Assembly (NCBI RefSeq): GCF_019024325.1
Contig: NZ_JAFNJS010000005.1
Span: 372,001-436,000 of the forward strand
Direction: 5' to 3'
DNA from: Falsiroseomonas tokyonensis
GTDB lineage: Bacteria; Pseudomonadota; Alphaproteobacteria; Acetobacterales; Acetobacteraceae
Length of the DNA: 64,000 nt
Both the position numbers and the translations under genes were made by a program. The notes below the pieces were generated by a model. The model ran no database searches, was not told the DNA's origin, and saw only the letters and a list, made by a program, of their open reading frames with translations. Positions 53,201 through 61,210 of this stretch are shown one piece after another. The stretch's first letter is position 1, and the number at the start of each line of letters is the position of its first letter.

Positions 53201-54511
53201 TCAGGCGCCGCCCGGCCAGACTGCCCGGCGCACGCCGAGCGCGGTGACGACGCCATAGGCGGTGATGCCCAGTGCGACCCCCAGGAAATGCCCCTCGATG
53301 CCCATGCCGAGCGGCCCCGCCAGCAGCGCCCCGCCACCCACGGCGAGCGCCAGGCGGGACAGCGCGCCCGCCACCGGATAGCCCATGCGGCCCGCGCCCT
53401 GGCTGGCAAAGTACAGCGCCATCCCCAGCCCGAAGCCGCCGAAGGCGAGGCCGACATAGGCCAGCCCGCGCGCCGCGATGGCCACCACCGCCGCATCCGC
53501 CGTGAAAAGCGCAGCCACCTGCACCGGCCACAGCGCCACCACCAGCCCCGCCGCGCCGGTCAGCAGCAGCGCCATGGCGGCACCCGTCCAGGCCAGCGCC
53601 CGCGCCTCGGCCCAATCCCCGGCACCGGCGGCGCGCCCGACCAGCGCCGTCAGCGCGGAGCCAATCCCGAAGGCCAGCGGGATCATCAGGAATTCCAGCC
53701 GCGCCGAGATGCCATAGGCCGCGACGGCCACCGCGCCATAACCCGCCATCTGCGCCGTCACCAGGATGGTGGCCAGGTTCGCCACCACCGCCAGCCCGCT
53801 CGCCACCAGCCCCACCGAGAGGATCCGTCCGAATATCGCCGCGCGGGGGCGCAGATGCAGCGTCGGCACGAAGCCGGCGCCGCCACGCAGCACCACCAGG
53901 CCCATGGCGAGCGTCGCCATCCAGAAAACCAGCGCCATGGCGGCACCGATGCCGGGCAGGCCCATCCCCGCCGGTTCCGCCAGCGCCCAGCTCGTGGGCG
54001 GCAGGGCCAGCCAGGCGAGCACCAGCACCCGCGCCGCCAGCGCATGCCGCCCCCCGCCGCGCAGCACGGAGGCCAAGGTATTGGTCATCCAGATCGGCAC
54101 CGCCGCGGCGCCGAACAGCCACATGGCATAGGGCGAAGCGGCCTCCGCCACCGCCGCGCCGCCGATGGCGCCGAAGATGGCGCGCGGGAAGATCGCCAGC
54201 GGCAGGGCGAACATCAGCCCGGCGGCGAGTGCGATCAGCGCCGCATGCAGCACCATGGCGGAGGCCTCGTCGCGACGACCGCCGCCCAGCGCGCGGGCGA
54301 TGGCGGAGACCACGCCGCCGCCCATGGCGCCCGTCGACATCATCTGCATCAGCAACGCGAAGGGCAGCACCGTGGCCCAGCCGGCCAAGGCCGCGGTGCC
54401 CTGTCGCGCCGCCAGCCAGGTTTCGAAGAGCTGCCCAAATACCTGCAGGATGGCGACGAGTGCGGTCGGCGCCGCCAGCGCCCCGATGCGCCGCAGCCGG
54501 GCCAGGATCAC
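53201..54511 (-). CDS. MATE family efflux transporter
   Basis: The 436-residue protein has about twelve membrane helices and the two-fold MATE layout (VFGQLFETWLAARQGTAALAG in the first half, GYGAVAVAAYGISARLEFL in the second). MATE proteins export cationic or polar compounds using sodium or protons. The start is GTG at 54511, overlapping the gamma-glutamyltransferase stop. Its placement inside a catabolic operon suggests export of a pathway product or toxic analogue. Confidence 0.9.
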   Translation of the reverse strand: MILARLRRIGALAAPTALVAILQVFGQLFETWLAARQGTAALAGWATVLPFALLMQMMSTGAMGGGVVSAIARALGGGRRDEASAMVLHAALIALAAGLMFALPLAIFPRAIFGAIGGAAVAEAASPYAMWLFGAAAVPIWMTNTLASVLRGGGRHALAARVLVLAWLALPPTSWALAEPAGMGLPGIGAAMALVFWMATLAMGLVVLRGGAGFVPTLHLRPRAAIFGRILSVGLVASGLAVVANLATILVTAQMAGYGAVAVAAYGISARLEFLMIPLAFGIGSALTALVGRAAGAGDWAEARALAWTGAAMALLLTGAAGLVVALWPVQVAALFTADAAVVAIAARGLAYVGLAFGGFGLGMALYFASQGAGRMGYPVAGALSRLALAVGGGALLAGPLGMGIEGHFLGVALGITAYGVVTALGVRRAVWPGGA

Positions 54512-56208
54512 AGGGCGATGGCCGCGGCGGGGCGGCGCGGGTCCGCGGCGGCGGAGAGCAGGCCGCGCGGATCCTTCCGCACCAGCTCGACGCAGCCGGC
54601 CAGCCAGGTGCGCTCCGGCCAGAGGCGGATGTCGTGGCCCATCGCCGCCAGCGCGTCCCGCGTCGCTTCGGGAATGCGCGATTCCACCGCCAGGCGTGCC
54701 GGGAAATGGTCGTGCGGGGCGCTGGTGCCGGGGAAGGCGTAGCTGGCGACCCGCGGCGCCTCCACCGCTGCCTGGGGCGACAGGCCATGGACGAACAGGT
54801 TCATCAGCACCTGCAGCAGGGCCTGCGGCTGCACGTCATTCCCCGGCGAGCCGAAGGGCATCACGCTGCCATCCGCGCCCAGGGCCAGCGCCGGCATCGG
54901 CGTCAGCCGCGGCCGCTTGCCCGGCGCGAGGCCGGCCGGATGCGACGGGTCCGTGCGGTTCTGTGAGCCGCGGTTGGAGGGCACGAAGCCGAGCCCCGGC
55001 ACCACCGGGCTGGACCAGGAGGCATCCGAGGGCGCCGAGGAAAAGGTCCCGCCCCAGCGATCCACCACCGCGACATAGGAGGTGCCGGCCTCCACCGGCG
55101 GCTCCAATGCCGCCGAGGCTTTGGGCATCCCGCGCCCGGTGCCGATCAGCGGCGGCATCATGCCCGGATGCGCACATGCCGGATCAATGCTGGCGACGCG
55201 CGCCGCGACATGTTCGTCGGACAGCATCGCGGCCAGCGGCACATCGACGAATCCCGGGTCGCCCAGGTGATGCTCGCGATCGGCAAAGGCGATCTTCAGC
55301 ACCTCCGCCAGCAGGTGCAGGTAGTCCACCGAGTTGTGCGGCAGCGCCGACAGCCCGGCGCGTTCCGCCATGCGCAGCGCCTGCAACAAGGTCGGCCCCT
55401 GGCACCAGGCGCCGCCCGTCAGAACCTGCTGGCCCCGCCACTGCACGCCCACCGGCGGCAGCACCGGGCAGCGGAAGCGGGCGAGGTCCTCGCGCGTCAG
55501 CCAGCCGCCTTCACCCTGGATGAAATCGACCATGCGGCGCGCGATATCGCCGTGATAGAAAGACTCCCGCGCCGCCTCCAGCCCCGCCACGCGATCCGCG
55601 CCGCGCGCGCGGGCCGCGCGTTCCTCATCCACCATGAAGCGCAGCGTGGCGGCGAGGTCCGCCTGGATGAAGATGTCGCCCTCCTCGGGCGCCTTGTCGT
55701 TCGGCAGGAAGATCGCGGCATTCTGCGGCCAGCGGCGATACTCCGCCGCATGGTTGCGAAGATTTTCGGCCAGCAGCGGATAGACGGCAAAACCCTCGGC
55801 GGCGAAGCGGATGGCGTGTTCGGCAACTTCGCCGAAGGTCATTGTGCCGTGGCGCTGCAGCGCCGTGATCCAGGCGCAGGGAGCGGCCGGCACCACCGTG
55901 CGCAGCACGCCCGCCGGCATCTTGCCGGCATGCTCGCGCTGGAAGAATTGCGCATCGGTCGCCGCCGGCCAGGGACCGACGCCGGCGATGGTCTCCACCT
56001 GGCCCGCCGCCGTGCGCAGGATGATCGGCGCGACGCCCGCCACACTCACCAGGTCGGGATGCAGCACGCCCAGCGCCAGCCCCGCCGCGCAGCCGGCATC
56101 CACCGCATTGCCGCCCGCCTGTAGCACCGCAAAACCCGCCGCACTCGCCAGGTAGTGCCCTGACGAAACCGCGTGGCGCGTGCCGCAGACCGTCTCCCGC
56201 GTCAGCAT
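54508..56208 (-). CDS. Gamma-glutamyltransferase family protein
   Basis: Family members are self-cleaving Ntn hydrolases that transfer or hydrolyse gamma-glutamyl groups. The 566-residue chain has the N-terminal LQAGGNAVDAG block and the nucleophile Thr in VEAGTSYVAVVD, and later FGSPGND. No signal peptide is present, unlike many periplasmic GGTs, so it is probably cytoplasmic. The start is at the ATG overlapping the upstream Bug gene stop (TGATG); a GTG one codon earlier is also possible. Confidence 0.88.
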   Translation of the reverse strand: MLTRETVCGTRHAVSSGHYLASAAGFAVLQAGGNAVDAGCAAGLALGVLHPDLVSVAGVAPIILRTAAGQVETIAGVGPWPAATDAQFFQREHAGKMPAGVLRTVVPAAPCAWITALQRHGTMTFGEVAEHAIRFAAEGFAVYPLLAENLRNHAAEYRRWPQNAAIFLPNDKAPEEGDIFIQADLAATLRFMVDEERAARARGADRVAGLEAARESFYHGDIARRMVDFIQGEGGWLTREDLARFRCPVLPPVGVQWRGQQVLTGGAWCQGPTLLQALRMAERAGLSALPHNSVDYLHLLAEVLKIAFADREHHLGDPGFVDVPLAAMLSDEHVAARVASIDPACAHPGMMPPLIGTGRGMPKASAALEPPVEAGTSYVAVVDRWGGTFSSAPSDASWSSPVVPGLGFVPSNRGSQNRTDPSHPAGLAPGKRPRLTPMPALALGADGSVMPFGSPGNDVQPQALLQVLMNLFVHGLSPQAAVEAPRVASYAFPGTSAPHDHFPARLAVESRIPEATRDALAAMGHDIRLWPERTWLAGCVELVRKDPRGLLSAAADPRRPAAAIAL

Positions 56209-57182
56209 CACTCCACCTGCACCCCGGCCAGCCGCGCCACCTCCGTCCAGCGGGCAATCTCGGGGGCGATGATGGCGCGGAATTCGGCGGGCGTGCTGAT
56301 GGTGGGCTTGATGCCGATGGCGGCGATGCGCTCGGCGAAGCCCGGCTGGGCCGCGATCTGCGCGATGGCCGAGGCCAATTCGCCGATGATGCCGGGCGGG
56401 GTGCCGGCCGGCACGACGAAGCCCAGCCAGCCGCTGGCCCGATAGCCGGTCAGCCCGACCTCGGCGAAGGTCGGCACATCCGGCAGCAGCGGGTCCCGCG
56501 TGGCGCCGGTGGTGGCCAGCGCCCGCGCCGCGCCGTCGCGCACCGGGGTCATCACCGAATTCACCGTGTTGAAGGTCATGTCCACCTGGCCGCCCAGCAT
56601 ATCCGTCACCGCCTGGGGGCTGCCGCGATAGGGCACGTGCAGGATGTCCACGCCGGCCATCTGCTTGAAGAACTCGGCCGCCATATGGGTGGAGGTGCCG
56701 GTGCCGGCGGAGGAATAGCTGAGCTGCCCCGGCCGCGCCTTGGCCGCCGCGATCACCTCCGCCACGCTGCGGAAGGGCGAGGCCGTGCGCACCACCAGCG
56801 CCGCGTCATTGGCGCCGACCAGCGCCACCGGATCGAAGCCGCCGACGGGGTCATAGGGCAGGTTGGCGCGGATGGCGGGGTTGATGGCCAGCACCGAGGA
56901 ATTGGCCATCAGGATGGTATAGCCATCGGCCGGCGAACGCGCCGCGGCTTCGGTGCCGATCATGCCGCTGGCGCCGGCGCGGTTCTCGATCACCACCGGC
57001 TGGCCCAGCAGCTCCGTCAGCTTCTGGCCATAGGCGCGGGCCAGCAGGTCGGTGCCGGCGCCGGGCGGGTAGGGCACGATGATCCTGATCGCCCGGCTGG
57101 GCCAGGCGGGCGTCTGCGCGAAAGCGAAGCCTGGGGCGAGGACGGCCAGGGCGAGCAGGCTGCGGCGGGGAAGCTGGGGCAT
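56208..57182 (-). CDS. Bug/TctC-type tripartite tricarboxylate binding protein
   Basis: The 324-residue periplasmic protein has a signal peptide (MPQLPRRSLLALAVLAPG, cleavage near AFA-Q). It has the family block RIIVPYPPGAGTDLLAR and VENRAGASGMIGTEA. It would bind a carboxylate. No TctA/TctB membrane partners are in the window. GAGGGA seven bases before the ATG supports this start. Confidence 0.93.
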   Translation of the reverse strand: MPQLPRRSLLALAVLAPGFAFAQTPAWPSRAIRIIVPYPPGAGTDLLARAYGQKLTELLGQPVVIENRAGASGMIGTEAAARSPADGYTILMANSSVLAINPAIRANLPYDPVGGFDPVALVGANDAALVVRTASPFRSVAEVIAAAKARPGQLSYSSAGTGTSTHMAAEFFKQMAGVDILHVPYRGSPQAVTDMLGGQVDMTFNTVNSVMTPVRDGAARALATTGATRDPLLPDVPTFAEVGLTGYRASGWLGFVVPAGTPPGIIGELASAIAQIAAQPGFAERIAAIGIKPTISTPAEFRAIIAPEIARWTEVARLAGVQVE

Positions 57183-57285
57183 CCGGGGGTCCCTCATCCT
57201 TGTGCCGGACCATGCTGGCACCCCGATGCTGCGCCGCGAAGGGGGGTGGCGATGCCGATGCGCAGCGCCCCCGATGCCGATGCCG

Positions 57286-58260
57286 TCAGCTGGGCTCCAC
57301 CCCCGCCGCGCGCACCACCGGCGCCCAGCGCGTGGCTTCGGCGGCGACGAAGGCGCCGATGCGCTCCGGGCTGAGATCACCGAGCGAGACCACGCCGACA
57401 CTCTCCAGCCGCGCCTTGATCGCGGCGTCCGCCAGGCCTGCCTGCAATTCGGTGTTCAGCCGCGCCGCGATGGCCGGGTCCAGCCCGGCGGGGGCGGCCA
57501 TGACGAACCAGTTGGTGGAGACCGATCCCGGGAACCCCGCCTGCACCAGCGTCGGCACCGCCGGCAGGGCGGAGACACGTTCGGGCGAGGAAACGGCCAG
57601 CGCCTTCAGCGTGCCCGCCCGGATCGCCGCCGCATTGGCGCCGGAAGTATCCCAGAGCGAGGTGGTATTGCCGCCGAGCACATTCTGCTGCGCCTCAGCC
57701 GCGCCGCGGAAGGGCACGTGCAGCATCCGCACCCCGGCCTCCATCCCCCACATCACCCCGGTCAGATGCCCGACGGAGCCGACGCCGGAGGAGCCGAAGG
57801 AGACGGCCTCCGGCGCGCGGGCGGCCATGGCCTTGTAGTCGGCCAGCGTCGCCATCGGGCTGTCGCCCTTCACCGCGCAGACGATGGGCGCGCCGCCGAG
57901 CATGCTGATCCAGGAAAAGGCACGGTTCGGGTCATAGGCCAGGCTGCGGAACAGGGAGGGCGCGACGGCCAGCGGCCCGGTATTGGAAACCAGCAGCGTA
58001 TGGCCATCCGCCACCGCCCGCGCCGCCTCCGCCGTCGCCACCGTGCCGCCGGCGCCGGGCTTGTTCTCCACCACGAAGGGCCGGCCGAAGGCGCGTTCCA
58101 GCCGGTCCGTCAGGGGGCGGATGATCAGGTCGCTGGTGCCGCCGGGGGCATAGGGGTTGAGGATGCGGACCGGGCGATTGGGCCATGGCGCCTGCGCCAG
58201 GGCGGGCGCGGCGAGGGGGGCCATCAGGGCGGTGGCGAGGATCTGGCGGCGGGTCGTCAT
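57286..58260 (-). CDS. Bug/TctC-type tripartite tricarboxylate binding protein
   Basis: A second 324-residue Bug protein has a signal peptide (MTTRRQILATALMAPLAAP, cleavage near ALA-Q), then RILNPYAPGGTSDLIIRP and VENKPGAGGTVATAE. It is a separate member rather than a recent duplicate, since the two sequences differ widely. GGAGAGACAGG precedes the ATG. It follows the GumN-like gene by 52 bases. Confidence 0.93.
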   Translation of the reverse strand: MTTRRQILATALMAPLAAPALAQAPWPNRPVRILNPYAPGGTSDLIIRPLTDRLERAFGRPFVVENKPGAGGTVATAEAARAVADGHTLLVSNTGPLAVAPSLFRSLAYDPNRAFSWISMLGGAPIVCAVKGDSPMATLADYKAMAARAPEAVSFGSSGVGSVGHLTGVMWGMEAGVRMLHVPFRGAAEAQQNVLGGNTTSLWDTSGANAAAIRAGTLKALAVSSPERVSALPAVPTLVQAGFPGSVSTNWFVMAAPAGLDPAIAARLNTELQAGLADAAIKARLESVGVVSLGDLSPERIGAFVAAEATRWAPVVRAAGVEPS

Positions 58261-58312
58261 CCTGTCTCTCCGGCGTTGCATCTCCGGTTCGATGCAATCG
58301 CCGTGCCGACAT

Positions 58313-59212
58313 TTATTCCAGCGGCGCGGCCGGGATGCGCACCGCCTCCACCCGGAATCCCGCGCGGCGCAGCAGCGCCGGCACGCCGGAAGGTCCTGCG
58401 GCATGGGCCGCGCCGATGGCGATCACCAGGCTTTCGCGCGGCAGGCGCTGCGCAAGGCGCCGCGCCATGACGGCATTGCGGCCGTCCAGCATCTGCCGGG
58501 CGAAGGCCTGGGCGAGGCCGGGCTCAGCAGCCATGGGCGCCAGCAGCTGCGCGCGCAGCCGGTCGAAATCGCCGGCCAGCAGCGCCTGGGCCATCCGCAC
58601 CTCCAGCACCGGATCGCCCTGCCGCATCTGCCGCGCCATCAGCGAGACCAGGCGCAGCACCGCATCGCCGCCCATGCCGCGCACCGCCAGCAGCATTTCG
58701 CGCCGCGTCTCCAGCCCCTGGATGGGGAGGCCGCGGCGCCGGGCCAGTTCTCGCAGCGCCGGGTCACCGCCGGCGGCGGGCGCGCCCTCGGGCGTGGCCG
58801 GTGGCGCGGGCAGGCCGGGGCAGGGGGCGGCGGGGGGTTGGGTGGCGGCGAGCAGGGCCAGGAACAGGCCGAGCGGGCTCAAGGGCTCCGGGACCAGCCG
58901 GGTGCAGGCGATGGCGGCTTCCAGCAGCCGGCGCTCGGCGGGCGGGAAGGGGTCCAGCACGGCGAAGCCGGGCGGGGCGCGCAGCAGGTCGCCCACATCC
59001 TCCGCATCCTCGACCGATTCCAGCAGCAGGGCGGCGCGGCCTTCGAAGGCTTCGGGCGCCGGCGGCAGCAGGCCGGGCTCCGGCTGGTGCGAGGAGGGGA
59101 TGAGCAGGGAGGCTGGGGCCTCCCGCCCGGCGGGGGTGACGCGGAAGGCGGGCAGCGTTTCCGCCAGCACCGGCCCAGGCAGCAGCAGCGCCAGCAGCAG
59201 CAACCAGCGCAT
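58313..59212 (-). CDS. TraB/GumN-family protein
   Basis: The 299-residue exported protein begins with a signal peptide (MRWLLLLALLLPGPVLA). It has family blocks LLIPSSHQPE near the start, LLLESVEDAE, and the C-terminal IAIGAAHAAGPSGVPALLRRAGF. The family is related to Tiki-type metalloproteases; its usual GTxH motif is here SSHQ. The gene starts two bases after the racemase-like stop. Its role in a catabolic operon is unknown. Confidence 0.8.
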   Translation of the reverse strand: MRWLLLLALLLPGPVLAETLPAFRVTPAGREAPASLLIPSSHQPEPGLLPPAPEAFEGRAALLLESVEDAEDVGDLLRAPPGFAVLDPFPPAERRLLEAAIACTRLVPEPLSPLGLFLALLAATQPPAAPCPGLPAPPATPEGAPAAGGDPALRELARRRGLPIQGLETRREMLLAVRGMGGDAVLRLVSLMARQMRQGDPVLEVRMAQALLAGDFDRLRAQLLAPMAAEPGLAQAFARQMLDGRNAVMARRLAQRLPRESLVIAIGAAHAAGPSGVPALLRRAGFRVEAVRIPAAPLE

Positions 59213-59214
59213 GC

Positions 59215-59946
59215 TCAAGGCGCGGCGTAGAGCGCGGCGATCTCGCCCGCGAAACCGGTCAGCGCGCGGTCGCGCTTCGGGCGCGGCGCGCCGGGCGGGG
59301 CCAGGCCCACCAGCGCCTCCGCCATCCGCACCGCGGCCGCCGTGCCGTCCACCAGCGGCACCGGCACGCGATCGGCGATGACGGGGGCGAGGCCCGCCAG
59401 CGGCCCGCCAGCCAGGATCACCGCCTCCGCCCCATCCTGTTCCACCGATTGCCGGCAGAGATCCACAAGCAGCTCCGCGCGCTGTTCCGCCACCAGGCCG
59501 GGGTCGCCGGCGAAGGCGGGGCCCATGCGGAAGCCGGCGCAGCGCGCGGCAAGGCCGTGATGCGCCAGGCAATCCTCGAACATCGGGCGCAGCGCCGCGG
59601 TGAAGGACACCACGCCGAAGCGCCGGCCGAGCATGGAGGCCGCATGGAAGGCGGCCTCGCTGATGCCGAGCACCGGCACGTCCAAAAGCTCCTTCGCCGC
59701 ATCGAGGCCCGGATCGCCGAAACAGGCGATCACCGCCGCATCATACTGGCCGCGCCGTGCGGCCAGCGCCGCCAGCGTGGCGGGGCCTGCCACCAGCCAA
59801 TCCGCGCGGCTGACGATCAGCGGCAGGCCGAAGGGGGCGGAGACCGTCTGCACCGCCGTCCCCGGCGAAGCCGCGGCCTTGGCTGCCAGGTCGATGCGGG
59901 CGGTAACGCTCTCCGTCGTATTGCTGTTGACCACCAGCAGTCTCAC
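59215..59946 (-). CDS. Asp/Glu/hydantoin racemase family protein (HyuE/HpxA-like)
   Basis: The family includes hydantoin and allantoin racemases, which use two cysteines. The 243-residue protein begins with RLLVVNSNTTESVT and keeps the first cysteine at Cys75 (VIACFGDPG). In the second active-site strand (VILAGGPLAG, residues ~177-185) the family cysteine appears as Gly180. It may be a non-racemising lyase or a changed enzyme. The start is GTG at 59946, overlapping the allantoinase-like stop (GTGA). Confidence 0.83.
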   Translation of the reverse strand: MRLLVVNSNTTESVTARIDLAAKAAASPGTAVQTVSAPFGLPLIVSRADWLVAGPATLAALAARRGQYDAAVIACFGDPGLDAAKELLDVPVLGISEAAFHAASMLGRRFGVVSFTAALRPMFEDCLAHHGLAARCAGFRMGPAFAGDPGLVAEQRAELLVDLCRQSVEQDGAEAVILAGGPLAGLAPVIADRVPVPLVDGTAAAVRMAEALVGLAPPGAPRPKRDRALTGFAGEIAALYAAP

Positions 59947-60860
59947 GGCGGCATCTCCTGCGTCAGCCAATGCCGCGCGATGTCACAGCGCCGCGCTACC
60001 CAGATATCCTCCCGCCCCGCCACATGCCGCAGCACCGCCGCCAGCCCCGGCATGCGCGCCGGCCTTCCGATGATGCGGAGGTGCAGCCCGATGGACAGCA
60101 TGCGCGGCCCGCCTTCCGCCAGCAGCCAGTCGATGGCGGCGATGCAGTATCGGGAGAAGTCCTCGTGGTGGACAAAGCCGCCGCCGGGGGCGAAGCGCAT
60201 GTCATTGGTGTCGAAGGCATAGGGCAGGCGCACATGCGTCGCGCTGTGCAGCCGCGGCAGGTCCTCGTCGTAATTGTCGCTGTCGTAGAGGAAGCCGCCT
60301 TCCTCCAGCAGCAGCCGCCGCGTGTTGACGGAAGACGCGCTGCGCGTGTGCCAGCCGACGGGCCTTTCGCCGGTGGCCTCGCGGATGGCGCCGACCGTCG
60401 CGGCGATCACCGCGCGTTCGGTGTCCTCCGCCATGCCGGCATGGCTTTCCCAGCGCCAGCCATGCGCCGAGACCTCGTGCCCCCGCGCATGCGGCGCCGC
60501 GGCCAGGATCGGCGTGGCGGCAATGGCGCGCCCGCAGCTCGAAAACGTGGCCTTCACCCCATGTGCATCGAAGGAATCCAGGATCCGCCACAGCCCGATG
60601 CGGCTGCCGTACCCAAAATGGCTTTCCATGCAGGGGTCGGGGTGGCCCACCACCTCCTCCCGCGCCTCATAGGTGGCCTCGTTGCGGGCATCGCCGGAGG
60701 TCAGCGACATCTCCGCCCCTTCCTCCACATTCACCACGAAGGACAGCGCGAGCTTCGCCCCGCCCGGCCAGCGGGCGGAGGAGGCCGCGCCGGCGCGGCC
60801 GGCGAGGTCCCGCGATGCGGGCGGCATGCCCCCAGGCAGGCCGGCAGGCAGCACGCTCAT
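59943..60860 (-). CDS. puuE: PuuE-type allantoinase / polysaccharide-deacetylase-fold hydrolase
   Basis: PuuE hydrolyses allantoin to allantoate. The 305-residue protein matches the family: LSFVVNVEEGAE, YGSRIGLWRILD, GHEVSAHGWRWESH, NTRRLLLEEGGFLYDSD, FDTNDMRFA, and LSIGLHLRIIGRPARM. Some PuuE proteins are fused to OHCU decarboxylase, but this one is not. It is coupled to the HIU-hydrolase-like gene upstream by ATGA and to the racemase-like gene downstream by GTGA. Activity on a related cyclic ureide rather than allantoin is possible. Confidence 0.88.
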   Translation of the reverse strand: MSVLPAGLPGGMPPASRDLAGRAGAASSARWPGGAKLALSFVVNVEEGAEMSLTSGDARNEATYEAREEVVGHPDPCMESHFGYGSRIGLWRILDSFDAHGVKATFSSCGRAIAATPILAAAPHARGHEVSAHGWRWESHAGMAEDTERAVIAATVGAIREATGERPVGWHTRSASSVNTRRLLLEEGGFLYDSDNYDEDLPRLHSATHVRLPYAFDTNDMRFAPGGGFVHHEDFSRYCIAAIDWLLAEGGPRMLSIGLHLRIIGRPARMPGLAAVLRHVAGREDIWVARRCDIARHWLTQEMPP

Positions 60861-61210
60861 GCCCCGCGATACAGTGAGAAGCCCCAGGGGGTGAATTTGA
60901 TCGGCAGGTGGTAGTGCAGCGTCGCGTCAAAAACCCGGAAGCGGAAGGGCACCAGCTCCAGGAAGGGCGGCGGCGGGCTGGCGGATTCGGCGAAGAAGGC
61001 GCCGATATGGAACAGCACCTCATGCACGCCTTCCTGCACGCCCTGGCCTTGCGTGACCGGGTGGTGCAGCGCGCCATCGGCGCCAAGCCGGCCCTCCGCC
61101 ACCGCAAGCCTCTCGCCATCCTCCAGGATCCGATGGATCTCCACCTTCATGCCCAGCCCCGGCCGGCCGCTGGCCACATCCACCGCATGCACTGAAATCC
61201 CACCCGGCAT
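60857..61210 (-). CDS. 5-hydroxyisourate hydrolase-like (transthyretin-fold) protein
   Basis: HIU hydrolase opens 5-hydroxyisourate after uricase action. The 117-residue protein has the right length and outline: GGISVHAVDVASGRPG with His8, HYHLP with His99/His101, and a C-terminal YRGA. Two family landmarks deviate. The DGR whose arginine is catalytic reads DGA (Ala47), and the YRGS tail ends in Ala. It may be an altered hydrolase or a non-catalytic relative. The ATG at 61210 overlaps the upstream stop as TGATG. Confidence 0.83.
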   Translation of the reverse strand: MPGGISVHAVDVASGRPGLGMKVEIHRILEDGERLAVAEGRLGADGALHHPVTQGQGVQEGVHEVLFHIGAFFAESASPPPPFLELVPFRFRVFDATLHYHLPIKFTPWGFSLYRGA

